In this document: positions 10,701 through 21,284 of the stretch, in pieces
Layout: every line of letters starts with the position of its first letter
Numbering within the stretch: position 1 is the stretch's first letter
Assembly: GCF_022807995.1 (NCBI RefSeq)
Contig: NZ_CP094351.1
Location: forward strand, 618,501 to 682,500
Direction: 5' to 3'
From: Pseudomonas orientalis
GTDB taxonomy: Bacteria > Pseudomonadota > Gammaproteobacteria > Pseudomonadales > Pseudomonadaceae
DNA: 64,000 nucleotides
The notes under the pieces: generated by a model
Told to the model about the DNA's origin: nothing
What the model saw: the letters and a program-made list of their open reading frames with translations, nothing else
Database searches by the model: none
Program-made: the position numbers and the translations under genes

Positions 10701-11055
10701 TGGCCGGCAGATCGTCCAGGGCGACAGGCAATTGCCTCACCCGGGTTTTGAGGTAAGTGGTCTGTGCATTGATGGGCTTGCCGGCTTTGTTTTTCAAGGC
10801 GCTTTCCAGGGCCTCGACCAGTTGTTTGTTCAGGTCGCTGTAAAAGTCATTGAGGGCGATGCTCAAGGTTTTTTCGCGCTCAGCATGGTCTTTGCACAGG
10901 CGCAGGTATTCCTTTTGCTCTTCTGGAGGGAGCTTGCCCATGAACGTTTTCACGTTCTCATGCACCAGTTGCACAATCTGTTGTTGCTGCCAGCTTTCAC
11001 TGGTCAGTACAAGCGGGGTATCCGTTTCGTCGGCTGCGCTGGGAGGGGTTGTCAT
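4747..11055 (-). CDS. Giant LRR protein with dermonecrotic-toxin-like N-terminus and NEL-type E3 ubiquitin ligase domain
   Basis: A 2,102-residue protein (ATG 11055; a GTG at 11103 would add 16 residues). Residues 1 to about 1200 resemble the DUF6543 'dermonecrotic toxin' region that precedes NEL domains in Pseudomonas, with one hydrophobic stretch ([20 protein letters not shown]). Two leucine-rich-repeat blocks follow, each introduced by CWRRET (residues 1245 and 1556). The C-terminal region from about 1790 is a NEL domain: [10 protein letters not shown], then the catalytic CxD motif as C1889-C1890-D1891 followed by [18 protein letters not shown], comparable to the CxDR..LTWNNL motif of IpaH/SspH. 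That family transfers ubiquitin to host proteins after delivery into eukaryotic cells. No signal peptide and no secretion-system gene is visible nearby. The eukaryotic target and delivery route are unknown. Confidence 0.9.
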   Translation of the reverse strand: MTTPPSAADETDTPLVLTSESWQQQQIVQLVHENVKTFMGKLPPEEQKEYLRLCKDHAEREKTLSIALNDFYSDLNKQLVEALESALKNKAGKPINAQTTYLKTRVRQLPVALDDLPANDRLSDQVRIFKEDLSVREYQRSITLLEAAYRNFGFTAYFSTEEQRASSISDTALSVKDFVAVARSVDFGKRINDYIQAQFRKRLSNALFGLQGTKLVIALRDAYRTQASWSIGEQAFNDLKTWLFDSSLHWELHQLDAGGDKIAMPFFTRRFESPEGACVYSYFPDRPNGALRRHGSQHEAVQSLQDQIRNDVGLEHFNWFMKAISLDNQEKLRTFIKPLKVNRDELYWHARILYDLFVSKTPNRQKLTVERFATGARSLAHTLPVYHGWPIQADLNRLARTNKVADREAAEALATYLVSETLSMLLIPVPGGVTGLSKVMLVAMLGTLVYQTWSAIAALRRGQQAELVQAVGDIFDLLVGLRLQGAAAKLSARRTGKLMNALGNPNYGTAADGKPALWFINDYTQIAPSFLAGVEPNPQGLFEKGSLNYIKLEVDNQTRFARVTLEKSSGRYQLDTDLAASVRPYVTYSPKQGRWNLDPVDTRALSEAQLLQHMISPSELSMTPQACRRALNVAGIDRQELLDIWFGRQPVPPTLTQAIENQHLREGLEQLQTALKQRDGRLPTLADRALPALLADLGSCTINLYTADGKTMLSSHTPPGAANAPTPITIDLRQDGSDRYRPLATTASVAPLMQQVLHEHERLDPKSILGKTGRGSEDQHLENRLLGLRKKLGAHLEAHHEAVYAALRTDRLREHLGVTHEARRFAPTALLDQTFSDSPAVRLLRRRFPQLSRPMAVDLLQRHPSLRDIGLYSPLHAPVRAAIFKSVEQSIITEALGALSDPSGRGLNAQSEALFCQLLTLLPDWSSDVGVQVYQGNVDPAGTITRRGPLLDTYGSEDADSMIMLVKSGNRYAAYLAHNGELQPAAKGENSLLSATLHSLTDAQRTALGRKIHDVDGLAQDILQQARVQQAHLPEFLIASRELPLSSQSLSAFRIVYKQLPDNADADGIHALSERNYVSIDGGIYQVMFDRDASTATGKVWRIVKPDDPVAQDEGNLYNSSRAGESHAITRNAANVWVSAVVGAQGGVRGPGHEWSFFRQLSDQAAAATNRLRNPQSRVRKLFPIFTDEQVSTFVQSLGDNVTGELTRRETEYRTLRNALKAWRQTTTSETAAWKKTLTDEIKRCWRRETGTTLKLASITSALPALNADFSHVRELDLVSVNWTEAADTLIGNFPNIERLRITQSKLDKLPTAVSDMRHLTTLNLSSNQVRLDAQSVEKLAALTLLEHLNLSDNPLETTPDLSAMANLKTLDLNKTGINQWPKGLLGKPGLSSVDLRSNQLRAVPEAHLKPPADQLDAIVRVNNVMLLQGNPFPAQYWRKFDRYWRDLSENHAQLIEGVIDAAFDCGSPRVERYRRMFPNKSLKQSREFLWSFPNGAAAVEVDRLELEFNLLQAQLDAWTFSGGGQRQTYIRAGQLAANAAHHSDRNTARERILSCWRRETPQMLANDGTPIGLELDLSRLTLPSLPDLDADFSHVGSLKLNNMNLSTSPEGFLTRYRHVRWLNLANNQLRELPPALGEMHGLTRIFLQNNQIRLTPDTARILSERTTLRALWMQNNPQLGLTPDFSQIPDIRSLDLSNTGIDTWPAGLLEQPSLDKINLSGNRITEIPDTLIAPTDALLAQSGRISNVTDVAGNPLSADTLNRVADYGERLLAAGITQIGLPNFLVATSAQAQRVAGFRARGDDSFRRLTNGLASDKVRARRTQWNALREQAGAEPFFDLLKRLEQLGTGQEDYRRRVWELIDAITENNPESEKLRQEIFDRAGEPACCDRAAFSFGNLEITVLAYRARTQAMDQSQGAQLSTLSRGLFRLHEVDRIASQDIQRSEAIINDPQVSEAQKQPHRERLREEVEIRLAYRYGLKDRLQLPGQPEQTRFTHMGQVTQAMLDSAYESVVALDNSPEEFQALVSREFWQVYVINKHQPQFETQRQPFQERLEALRESFTAGALSEADYKEQTDNQQALLVIEEAQLIQTLTRQELAE

Positions 11056-11278
11056 GTTCGGTGCTCGCGGTAGGCACGCCGGGCACTGTGGGCTTGGCGG
11101 CACGGGTCAGGAAACGAGCGACGTTACGACGGGCAGTGCCTGGGCGGTGGTACATATGTGCGAGGCAACGCTCGGACAGTACGGCGAGGTGAAAAAGCCG
11201 ACCGCTGCCGTCGGAATTGGTCAAATTTTGTGCTATATTCCGCGCCCGCGATTTTTCATCTCAACACCGGTCACCGTC
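11056..11278. promoter_or_regulatory. Divergent intergenic region between the NEL gene and ygiQ
   Basis: These 223 bases separate two divergently transcribed genes and must hold both promoters. The ygiQ side is AT-richer (AATTGGTCAAATTTTGTGC followed by TATATT near 11233), a plausible -10 region, but I see no well-spaced -35. No repeat or operator palindrome was recognised. Confidence 0.4.
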
Positions 11279-13582
<2,304 letters not shown>

Positions 13583-13597
13583 TCGCAGCCTGATATG

Positions 13598-13625
13598 CAA
13601 AACGCCAGCTTCGTGCTGGCGTTTT
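13598..13625 (+). terminator. Intrinsic terminator after ygiQ
   Basis: AAAACGCCAGC-TTCGT-GCTGGCGTTTT forms a near-perfect stem of eleven pairs with a short loop and T-rich end, immediately after the ygiQ stop. The A-rich left arm makes it potentially bidirectional. Confidence 0.88.
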
Positions 13626-13675
13626 GATTTCTAGTCGGTGGTGAGCCCGTTTGGTATGGTGGCGCCTATCAGATT

Positions 13676-13755
13676 GCTATCGGGGGCAAGCCCCCTCCCC
13701 ACACTTTGATGTGTGAAGACATTCAAAATGTGGGAGGGGGCTTGCCCCCGATAGC
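13676..13755. repeat. REPIN, class 1, inward-facing geometry
   Basis: Starts GCTATCGGGGGCAAGCC and ends GCCCCCGATAGC, with about 25 bases between the arms; this is the opposite arm orientation to the copy at 864. It lies between ygiQ and the toxin-like pair. Confidence 0.92.
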
Positions 13756-13793
13756 GTCAGTTCCGTCACCCCCCTTCAAGGAAGAGTACCCCC

Positions 13794-14717
13794 ATGAGCA
13801 ACCCCCTGCTCAGCATCGGCATGGATTTCAACCGCTCCCAGTTCATGGCGCGCCAGCGCATTGAAAGCCAGATCAACCTGCCACGGCTGTTTGCGGCCAT
13901 TGACGCAGACCCTGGCATTGTTGGTGCGGGCGTGGTGTATATCGACGCCGACTTCAACGTGGTAACCCTGCGTGAGTTCCAGCCTATCTGCAGTATTGCC
14001 CCCAAGCGCATTATTTTGCGTGAGGCGCAGAAATACATCGCCCCGGCGCAGTTTGTGCAACAGGTCCAGGACAACCCCCGCGAATCGCGCCTGGTGGGGG
14101 AGGCGATCAACACCTCCCTATCCTGCGCGGGCGCGATCATCGGTTGGATCGTTGTGCTCAGCGGCACCGTTGCTGTGCCGTTCACGGCGGGCGCCAGCAC
14201 AGTGATTACGGCCATCGGCTATACCGCTGCCACGGCCAGCACGCTCCAGTGTTTTGCCAGTGGCTACCGCGTCAGCAATGAGATCAGCGACCCCTCCAAA
14301 AATGACAAGCTTGATAGCTCCGAGTGGTACCAGTACACGATGATCGCGCTGGACGCGGCGTCGTTGATCGGGGTCGGTGCATCGACGTTGACCACGGTAA
14401 AACTGGTGCGGTTGAACCAGGCGACCACCGGAAAAAGCGTGCGGGACGTGCTGCGAGGATTGAACCGGCAAGAGCGCGCCAAGCTTACCAAGGAGCTGCT
14501 CAGCATCAAGGACCCGCGCATGAGCGCCAAAATGCTCAAGTTGAAGCAACTGTCCGGCGAGGCGACCAAGCGGTTCACGCCCGCCCAGGTCAAGCATGGG
14601 ACGGTGACCCAGATACAGGATGCATTGGGCGCGGCCATCGGTTTTACCGGCAGCGCAATTTCGGGAAATGTGCGCACCATTGCCGTGGGGCTGTATGAGG
14701 AAATGCGCGATGAATGA
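13794..14717 (+). CDS. Unknown protein with hydrophobic hairpin; candidate membrane-active toxin/effector
   Basis: I do not recognise a named family. The 307-residue product has a soluble N-terminus (about 1-100), then a strongly hydrophobic, Gly/Ala/Thr/Ser-rich pair of segments (about 105-155, containing AGAIIGWIVVLSGTVAVPF and ITAIGYTAATAST), a short polar stretch, a third hydrophobic segment (about 185-205, ALDAASLIGVGAS) and a basic C-terminal region. There is no signal peptide. An AAGGA site precedes the ATG. It overlaps by 8 bases a gene for a small inner-membrane protein. That pairing and the colicin-like hydrophobic hairpin suggest a pore-forming toxin with its immunity protein; this is inference only. 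Confidence 0.6.
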   Translation: MSNPLLSIGMDFNRSQFMARQRIESQINLPRLFAAIDADPGIVGAGVVYIDADFNVVTLREFQPICSIAPKRIILREAQKYIAPAQFVQQVQDNPRESRLVGEAINTSLSCAGAIIGWIVVLSGTVAVPFTAGASTVITAIGYTAATASTLQCFASGYRVSNEISDPSKNDKLDSSEWYQYTMIALDAASLIGVGASTLTTVKLVRLNQATTGKSVRDVLRGLNRQERAKLTKELLSIKDPRMSAKMLKLKQLSGEATKRFTPAQVKHGTVTQIQDALGAAIGFTGSAISGNVRTIAVGLYEEMRDE

Positions 14718-15159
14718 GCTACCGGGTATTCGCAGTTTTCTGGCGCAGTACTTTCCGGTCTTCATGGGTGCGATTTTCGCGGCGGTGTTCAGTCTTGTGT
14801 TTGCGGTGCCACTGATTTTCGACAGTTATTTCCCTCGCTTGCCGATGGACGACAACCTCAAGTACTCCTTCCTGGGTGGCCTCGCGCTGACGTGGGGCAT
14901 CGTGCAGTGCAATTTCATGATCGCCCGCGGGCGACCGCAGTGGGTATGGCCGCTGGTGGCGCTGCTCGCCCTCTGTATTCTGGCGGTACTGCCCACTACT
15001 GCCTTTGGTCCTCATCCTCTGTCCTATGGATTGAGCCTGCTGTTCCCGCTGCTCGGGTTGCTACTGCTCAACAGCAAACGCCACCGCGAAATGCGCCGCA
15101 AACTGGTCGAAGTCCGCCGCCTGCGCCAGGCCATGACTGCCCAACATAAACACCGTTGA
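14710..15159 (+). CDS. Small multispanning membrane protein; candidate immunity protein of the preceding gene
   Basis: 149 residues with about four hydrophobic helices (about 12-35, 48-68, 76-96, 101-118) and a strongly basic C-terminal tail (KRHREMRRKLVEVRRLRQA) that should face the cytoplasm. ATG 14710 lies inside the end of the upstream gene (8-base overlap), so expression is coupled. No family was recognised. By architecture it could protect the inner membrane against the upstream protein, as immunity proteins of pore-forming bacteriocins do. The downstream neighbour is a separate operon with its own promoter. Confidence 0.6.
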   Translation: MNELPGIRSFLAQYFPVFMGAIFAAVFSLVFAVPLIFDSYFPRLPMDDNLKYSFLGGLALTWGIVQCNFMIARGRPQWVWPLVALLALCILAVLPTTAFGPHPLSYGLSLLFPLLGLLLLNSKRHREMRRKLVEVRRLRQAMTAQHKHR

Positions 15160-15293
15160 CTGGGTAGATTCACCACCTGTCGCGGCGCCGGCGCCACAAA
15201 TACGTGCAGCGGCCGCACCATGGTTGCAACCTTGGCGCTGTTTTAGTGCTGTACTGCGGCGGTTCCCACGATAAAGCGCAATGACTGCCGCTC

Positions 15294-15308
15294 TGGCATA
15301 AGTCTTGC
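15294..15308 (+). promoter_or_regulatory. Sigma-54 (RpoN) promoter of the amidoligase operon
   Basis: TGGCATAAGTCTTGC matches the -24/-12 consensus TGGCAC-N5-TTGC with one mismatch, and the invariant GG (15295-15296) and GC (15307-15308) are exactly 10 bases apart. The distance to the start codon (15347) leaves a leader of about 25-30 bases. About 60-80 bases upstream lies GGTTGCAACC, a perfect palindrome of unknown meaning. Identified by eye. Confidence 0.6.
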
Positions 15309-15346
15309 GCGCGTTGTGCCCATGCCCTGGCTCGCAGGAGGCCGCC

Positions 15347-18300
15347 GTGTCGATTCATGTCGCGTTGCACCACGTTACGCATTACCGCTACGACCGTGCT
15401 GTCGAACTGGGCCCGCAAATTGTGCGTTTGCGCCCGACGCCCCATAGCCGCACGCGGATACTGTCCTACGCGCTGAAGGTGCTGCCCGAGCAGCATTTTA
15501 TCAATTGGCAGCAAGACCCCCAGGGTAATTACCTGGCGCGTCTGGTGTTTCCGGAAAAGACTGACGAACTGCGCGTTGAGGTCGACCTGGTCGCCGAGAT
15601 GGCGGTATTCAACCCATTCGACTTTTTCCTCGAGCCCTACGCCGAGAACATCCCTTTCAGCTATGCCGCCGATGAGCAGCGCGAGCTGGCGCCCTACCTG
15701 GAAACCTTGCCGCTGACGCCGAAGTTTGCCGCCTACCTGGCCGGTATCGACCGTACGCCGTTGCCAGCCGTGGATTTTCTGGTCGGACTCAATCAGCGCC
15801 TGGCTGCCGATATCGGCTACCTGATCCGCATGGAACCGGGCGTGCAAACCCCGGAGTTCACCCTGGAAAACGCTTGCGGCTCCTGCCGCGACTCGGCCTG
15901 GCTGCTGGTGCAACTGCTGCGCAATCTCGGGCTGGCGGCGCGGTTTGTCTCCGGCTATCTGATCCAGCTCACCGCTGATGTCAAAGCACTGGATGGCCCC
16001 TCCGGCACCGACGTGGACTTCACCGACCTGCACGCCTGGTGCGAAGTGTATCTGCCCGGCGCCGGCTGGATCGGCCTGGACGCCACCTCCGGGTTGTTTG
16101 CCGGTGAAGGGCATATTCCGTTGGCCTGTAGTCCGGATCCGTCTTCTGCTGCACCGATCAGTGGCTTGGTTGAGCCGTGCGAGTGCGAGTTTACCCACGA
16201 GATGTCGGTGCAGCGCATTTGGGAAGCACCACGTGTCACCAGGCCCTACACCGAAGAGCAATGGCTGGCGATCCAGGCCCTGGGCCGGCAGATCGATGCC
16301 GACCTGCTCAGGGACGATGTACGCCTGACCATGGGCGGCGAACCGACCTTCGTCTCTATCGACGACCCCGACGGCGCCGAATGGAATACCGCCGCCCTGG
16401 GCCCGGACAAGCGCCGCCTGTCCGCTGAGCTGTTCCAGCGCCTGCGCAGGCACTACGCGCCGCAGGGCCTCGCGCATTTCGGCCAGGGCAAGTGGTACCC
16501 CGGCGAGCAGTTGCCGCGCTGGTCCCTGAACTGCTACTGGCGCCGCGACGGCGTGCCGATCTGGCACAACAGCGCGTTGCTCGCCGATGAGCAAGCCGAC
16601 TATGGCGCGGATAGCGTGCTGGCCGGGCGCTTCCTGGCCAGTGTCGCCGAGCGTCTCAAGTTGCCAGCCCGCTTTGTATTTCCGGCATTTGAAGACAATT
16701 TCTACTACCTGTGGCGCGAAGGTGCGCTACCGCAAAACGTCACCGCCCAGGACCCGCGCCTGAGCGATGATCTGGAGCGCGAGCGCCTGCGCAAAGTCTT
16801 CAGCCAAGGCCTGGATAAAGTCATTGGCCAGGTGCTGCCGCTGGCGCGTACCGCCGCCAACGATCGCTGGCAGAGCGGGCGCTGGTACCTGCGCGACAAC
16901 CATTGCCGCCTGGTGCCGGGTGATTCGCCGCTGGGTTATCGGCTGCCGCTGGCCTCGCAGCCGTGGGTGACGGCAGCGGAATATCCGTTTGTGCATCCGA
17001 CCGACCCGAATCAGGACCAACCGCCGCTGCCGACCGCCCCACAACTGCGCAGCCATGGCGAGCCTGCCCCGAGCGATGAACGCGTGCCGCAGGTCGATGA
17101 ATCCGCCGACTGGCTGACCCGCACTGCGCTGTGCGCCGAAGCGCGGGAAGGGCGGCTGTACCTGTTTATGCCGCCTTTGGAGCGTGTCGAGGATTACCTG
17201 GAGCTGGTGACCGCCATCGAGGCGACCGCCGAAGAACTGCATTGCCCGGTGCTGCTGGAAGGCTACGAGCCGCCTTCGGATACGCGCCTGAGCAACTTCC
17301 GGGTGACGCCGGACCCAGGCGTGATCGAGGTCAACGTGCAGCCGTCCGCCACCTGGGACGAGTTGGTGGAGCGCACCGAGTTCCTCTACGAAGAGGCGCG
17401 GCAAACCCGCCTGACCACCGAAAAGTTCATGATCGACGGTCGCCATACCGGCACCGGCGGCGGCAACCACTTTGTGCTCGGTGGCGCCACACCCAAGGAT
17501 TCACCCTTCCTGCGCCGGCCCGATCTGCTGCGCAGCCTGATCAGCTACTGGCATAACCATCCATCGCTGTCGTACCTGTTTTCCGGCCTTTTTATCGGGC
17601 CGACTTCCCAGGCACCGCGGGTGGATGAGGCACGCAACGATGCGCTGTATGAGCTGGAAATCGCGTTTGCACAAATGCCTGCGCCCGGCCAAGAATGCCT
17701 GCCCTGGCTGGTCGACCGCCTGCTGCGCAACCTGCTGATCGACGTGACGGGTAACACCCACCGCGCCGAATTCTGCATCGACAAACTCTACTCGCCGGAT
17801 GGCGCAACCGGCCGCCTGGGCTTGCTGGAACTGCGCGCATTTGAGATGCCGCCCCATGCGCGCATGAGCCTGACCCAACAATTGCTGTTGCGCGCCTTGG
17901 TTGCACGTTTCTGGCGTGAACCCTATGCGCCGCCGAAACTGACTCGCTGGGGCACAGAACTGCACGACCGTTTCCTGTTGCCGCACTTTATCGAGCAGGA
18001 TTTCGCTGATGTGATCGCCGAACTCAACGCCGCCGGTTATCCGCTGCGCGCCGAATGGTTTGCTGCGCACCTGGAATTTCGTTTCCCCAAGGTTGGCGAC
18101 TATGCCGTCAATGGCATCGAGCTGGAGCTGCGCCAGGCCCTTGAACCCTGGCATGTGTTGGGCGAGGAGGGCGCGGTGGGCGGTACGGTGCGCTACGTGG
18201 ACTCGTCCCTGGAGCGCCTGCAAGTGAAGTTGAGCGGCTTGGCGCCGCAGCGTTATGTGCTGACCTGCAATGGCATCCCGGTGCCGCTGCAGCCGACCGG

Positions 18301-18637
18301 CCGCGTCGGCGAATTTGTCGCCGGCGTGCGTTACCGCGCCTGGCAACCGGCCAACTGCCTGCAGCCGACTATCGCCGTGCACGCGCCGCTGGTGTTCGAC
18401 CTGCTGGATACCTGGATGCAGCGCTCGCTGGGTGGCTGCCAGTACCATGTGGCCCATCCGGGTGGGCGCAATTACGACAGCTTGCCGGTGAATGCCAACG
18501 AAGCCGAGAGCCGGCGGATGGCGCGGTTCTTCCGCTTGGGGCATAGTCCGGGCAAGCTCCCTGTGCCGACTGTGGTGGTGAACGATGAATTGCCAATGAC
18601 CCTCGACCTGCGGCGTTTCCCCAATAAAAATGACTGA
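15347..18637 (+). CDS. Transglutaminase-like / DUF2126 protein of the amidoligase cluster
   Basis: 1,096 residues from GTG 15347, chosen because a good AGGAG site lies 6 bases upstream and the protein then begins VSIHVALHHVTHYRYDR; the frame is open 42 bases further. An N-terminal transglutaminase-like domain has a visible triad: C180 (in CGSCRDSAW), H229 (LHAWCEV) and D245 (WIGLDATSG). Residues from about 310 form a long DUF2126 region (LTMGGEPTFVSIDDPDGAEWN onward). Iyer, Burroughs and Aravind grouped DUF2126, permuted ATP-grasp, alpha-E and transglutaminase genes as a predicted peptide-ligase/peptidase system; no substrate is known to me. It heads a three-gene operon with a REPIN before the second gene. 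Confidence 0.88.
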   Translation: MSIHVALHHVTHYRYDRAVELGPQIVRLRPTPHSRTRILSYALKVLPEQHFINWQQDPQGNYLARLVFPEKTDELRVEVDLVAEMAVFNPFDFFLEPYAENIPFSYAADEQRELAPYLETLPLTPKFAAYLAGIDRTPLPAVDFLVGLNQRLAADIGYLIRMEPGVQTPEFTLENACGSCRDSAWLLVQLLRNLGLAARFVSGYLIQLTADVKALDGPSGTDVDFTDLHAWCEVYLPGAGWIGLDATSGLFAGEGHIPLACSPDPSSAAPISGLVEPCECEFTHEMSVQRIWEAPRVTRPYTEEQWLAIQALGRQIDADLLRDDVRLTMGGEPTFVSIDDPDGAEWNTAALGPDKRRLSAELFQRLRRHYAPQGLAHFGQGKWYPGEQLPRWSLNCYWRRDGVPIWHNSALLADEQADYGADSVLAGRFLASVAERLKLPARFVFPAFEDNFYYLWREGALPQNVTAQDPRLSDDLERERLRKVFSQGLDKVIGQVLPLARTAANDRWQSGRWYLRDNHCRLVPGDSPLGYRLPLASQPWVTAAEYPFVHPTDPNQDQPPLPTAPQLRSHGEPAPSDERVPQVDESADWLTRTALCAEAREGRLYLFMPPLERVEDYLELVTAIEATAEELHCPVLLEGYEPPSDTRLSNFRVTPDPGVIEVNVQPSATWDELVERTEFLYEEARQTRLTTEKFMIDGRHTGTGGGNHFVLGGATPKDSPFLRRPDLLRSLISYWHNHPSLSYLFSGLFIGPTSQAPRVDEARNDALYELEIAFAQMPAPGQECLPWLVDRLLRNLLIDVTGNTHRAEFCIDKLYSPDGATGRLGLLELRAFEMPPHARMSLTQQLLLRALVARFWREPYAPPKLTRWGTELHDRFLLPHFIEQDFADVIAELNAAGYPLRAEWFAAHLEFRFPKVGDYAVNGIELELRQALEPWHVLGEEGAVGGTVRYVDSSLERLQVKLSGLAPQRYVLTCNGIPVPLQPTGRVGEFVAGVRYRAWQPANCLQPTIAVHAPLVFDLLDTWMQRSLGGCQYHVAHPGGRNYDSLPVNANEAESRRMARFFRLGHSPGKLPVPTVVVNDELPMTLDLRRFPNKND

Positions 18638-18651
18638 ATCACAATCCAAAT

Positions 18652-18738
18652 GTGGGAGGGGGCTTGCTCCCGATAGCAGTCTGTCAGTCAGGATGTCTGT
18701 TACTGATGCACCGCAATCGGGAGCAAGCCCCCTCCCAC
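18652..18738. repeat. REPIN, class 1, inside the amidoligase operon
   Basis: Outward geometry (GTGGGAGGGGGCTTGC...GCCCCCTCCCAC). Both arms carry the same A-for-G/T-for-C change (GCTTGCTCC and GGAGCAAGC), which keeps the stems complementary between arms and implies the two halves evolve as one hairpin. Confidence 0.92.
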
Positions 18739-18797
18739 AGGGGATTTGCGATGTTTGTTGAGTTAACCTGATCCCCCTTGCCTCTGCCGAGCGTTCC

Positions 18798-21284
18798 ATG
18801 TCCGATTTGCTCGACCGTTACCCGCTGACTCCAGGCACCTATCACGAACTGCTGGATGACAGCGGCGCAGTGCGTGTTCACTGGCAGCGCCTGCTCGACC
18901 ACCTGCAACGCAGCACGCCGGCCCAACTTGCCCAGCGCCAGGCACTGCTGACCCGGCAGATCCAGGAAAACGGTGTGACCTACAACGTCTACGCTGACCC
19001 CAAGGGCGCCGATCGCCCGTGGGAACTGGACCTGTTGCCCCACGTGCTGGCCGCTGACGAGTGGCAGCACTTGTCGGCTGGTATTGCCCAGCGGGCGCGC
19101 CTGCTCAATGCCGTGCTCGCCGACCTCTATGGCCCGCAGCGCCTGATCAAGGAAGGCCTGCTGCCCGCCGAGCTGGTATTCGGCCACAACAACTTCCTGT
19201 GGCCGTGCCAGGGTATCCAGCCGCCGGACGGCGCCTTCCTGCACCTGTATGCCGTGGACCTGGCCCGCACACCGGATGGACGCTGGTGGGTGACGGCCGA
19301 CCGAACCCAGGCCCCATCGGGCGCGGGCTATGCCCTGGAAAACCGCACCATCGTGTCCCGCGCTTTCCCGGACCTTTACCGTGACTTGCAGGTGCAGCAC
19401 CTCACCGGTTTCTTTCGCACCCTCCAGGAAACCCTGGCCCGCCAGGCGCCCGGCGATAACCAGCCCCCGCTGATCGTGCTACTGACGCCGGGGCGCTTCA
19501 ACGAAAGCTATTTCGAACATCTCTACCTTGCGCGTCAGCTTGGCTACCCCTTGGTGGAAGGCGGCGACCTCACCGTGCGCGACAGCACCGTGTTTCTCAA
19601 GACCCTCAGTGGCCTGCGCCGTGTTCACGCAATCATGCGGCGCCTGGACGATGATTTCTGCGACCCCCTGGAGCTGCGCACCGATTCGGCGCTCGGCGTC
19701 CCCGGCCTGCTTGATGCCGTGCGCCAGGGCAATGTACTGGTGGCCAATGCCTTGGGCAGCGGTGTGCTGGAGTCGCCAGGCCTGCTTGGCTTTCTGCCGA
19801 AGATCAATGAGTTTTTATTTGGCGAAGCACTGATCCTGCCGTCCATCGCCACTTGGTGGTGCGGTGAAGCGCCGGTGCTGGCCGACGCGTTGGAGAAGCT
19901 GCCGCAGTTATTGATCAAACCGGCGTTCCCCTCGCAGAGTTTCGCCCCGGTGTTCGGTCGCGACCTCAACGCCGAACAACGCGAAGCTCTGGCCCGGCGC
20001 ATGCGTGCGCGGCCTTATGCTTATGTGGCCCAGGAGCTGGCGCAATTGTCCCAGGCGCCGGTGTGGCACACCGTGGAAGACCATTTGCAACACCGCGCCA
20101 TCGGCATGCGCGTGTACGCCGTGGCCAGTGACGACGGCTACCGTGTACTGCCCGGCGGCCTGACCCGCGTAGCCGCCGAGGCCGATGCCGAAGTGGTGTC
20201 GATGCAACGCGGCGGTGCGAGCAAGGACACCTGGGTACTCGGCGAACGTGCGCCCGGTGGCGAGCAGTGGCGCGCCCAGCGCGTGATCGGTGCGCACGAT
20301 CTGGTGCGCCGCGATCCGTACCTGCCGTCACGGGTGGTGGAAAACCTGTTCTGGTTTGGTCGTTATTGCGAGCGCTGCGATGACAGTGCGCGCTGGCTGC
20401 GCATCGTGCTGGCACGCTATGTCGACGGCGACGATCCGTTGGCCTTGCAGGCGGCGGTGGAACTGGGCGAAAGCCTGCGGCTGTTGCCGGAAGAGGGCGA
20501 GTTGCCCGAACGCTTGCTGGCGGCCTTGCTCGGCGATGACTGGCCCTCCAGCCTGCGCGCCAATTTGCAGCGCCTGCAGTGGGCCGCGTCCCAGGTGCGC
20601 GGCAAGTTGTCCCGGGAAAACTGGCAGGCCCTGGTGGAGCTGCAACGCGAAGCCATGGACCTGGAACGCGAGACCCCGGACTTCGGCGAGTTGCTGGATT
20701 TCCTCAACCGCCTGGTGATGTCCCTGGCGGCGCTGTCGGGGTTTGCCCTGGACGATATGACCCGCGACGAGGGCTGGCGCTTCTTGATGATGGGCCGGCG
20801 TATCGAGCGTCTGCAGTTTCTGAGCAGCAGCCTTGCCGCGTTCCTGCGTGGTGTGGCGGTGTTCGATCAGGCCGGGCTGGAATGGCTGCTGGAACTGGGC
20901 AACAGCAGCATCACCTACCGTTCGCGGTACCTGGCGGTGCCGCAACTGATCCCGGTGCTGGACCTGTTGTTGCTCGACGAGCAGAACCCCCACGCGGTGC
21001 TGTTCCAGCTCAAGCTGGTGAGCCGCACTTTGCGTCGCTTGAACGACGATTTCGGCGTGCCACGGGAAAGCGGCCTGGGGCCGCTGGTGGAGCAGTTGGC
21101 GCGCTTCGACCTCGGTTGCCTGGAGAATCCGCTGTTCGGCGAATCCAGCGTGCGCGCCGCGCTGGATGGCCTGGCCGACCTGCTGCAAGCGGTCGCCGAT
21201 GAGAGCGGGCAAGTATCGGATCGCCTGGCGTTGCGACACTTTGCCCATGTGGATGATGTCAGCCAGCAAACGGTGTCGGTGTGA
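18798..21284 (+). CDS. Circularly permuted ATP-grasp protein fused to alpha-E domain
   Basis: 828 residues, the second gene of the cluster. The N-terminal part (about 60-480) is the DUF404/DUF407 permuted ATP-grasp amidoligase (motifs FGHNNFLWPCQG, LTPGRFNESYFEH, EGGDLTVRD, KPAFPSQSFAPVFG). The C-terminal part (about 500-828) is the helical alpha-E domain (DUF403; ENLFWFGRYCERCDDSARWLR, then MMGRRIERLQFLSSSLAAFLRG). ATP-grasp enzymes of this type are predicted to join an amino acid or peptide to a carboxylate, and alpha-E always accompanies them. Its stop overlaps the next start by one base (TGATG). Confidence 0.9.
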   Translation: MSDLLDRYPLTPGTYHELLDDSGAVRVHWQRLLDHLQRSTPAQLAQRQALLTRQIQENGVTYNVYADPKGADRPWELDLLPHVLAADEWQHLSAGIAQRARLLNAVLADLYGPQRLIKEGLLPAELVFGHNNFLWPCQGIQPPDGAFLHLYAVDLARTPDGRWWVTADRTQAPSGAGYALENRTIVSRAFPDLYRDLQVQHLTGFFRTLQETLARQAPGDNQPPLIVLLTPGRFNESYFEHLYLARQLGYPLVEGGDLTVRDSTVFLKTLSGLRRVHAIMRRLDDDFCDPLELRTDSALGVPGLLDAVRQGNVLVANALGSGVLESPGLLGFLPKINEFLFGEALILPSIATWWCGEAPVLADALEKLPQLLIKPAFPSQSFAPVFGRDLNAEQREALARRMRARPYAYVAQELAQLSQAPVWHTVEDHLQHRAIGMRVYAVASDDGYRVLPGGLTRVAAEADAEVVSMQRGGASKDTWVLGERAPGGEQWRAQRVIGAHDLVRRDPYLPSRVVENLFWFGRYCERCDDSARWLRIVLARYVDGDDPLALQAAVELGESLRLLPEEGELPERLLAALLGDDWPSSLRANLQRLQWAASQVRGKLSRENWQALVELQREAMDLERETPDFGELLDFLNRLVMSLAALSGFALDDMTRDEGWRFLMMGRRIERLQFLSSSLAAFLRGVAVFDQAGLEWLLELGNSSITYRSRYLAVPQLIPVLDLLLLDEQNPHAVLFQLKLVSRTLRRLNDDFGVPRESGLGPLVEQLARFDLGCLENPLFGESSVRAALDGLADLLQAVADESGQVSDRLALRHFAHVDDVSQQTVSV

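Noticed and set aside
10850..11278. Extended N-terminus of ygiQ in the same open frame
   Set aside because: It would overlap the start of the NEL gene; ATG 11279 begins the conserved sequence.
15170..16594. 474-codon antisense frame at the start of the transglutaminase gene
   Set aside because: Codon-bias shadow of the DUF2126 gene; no family features.
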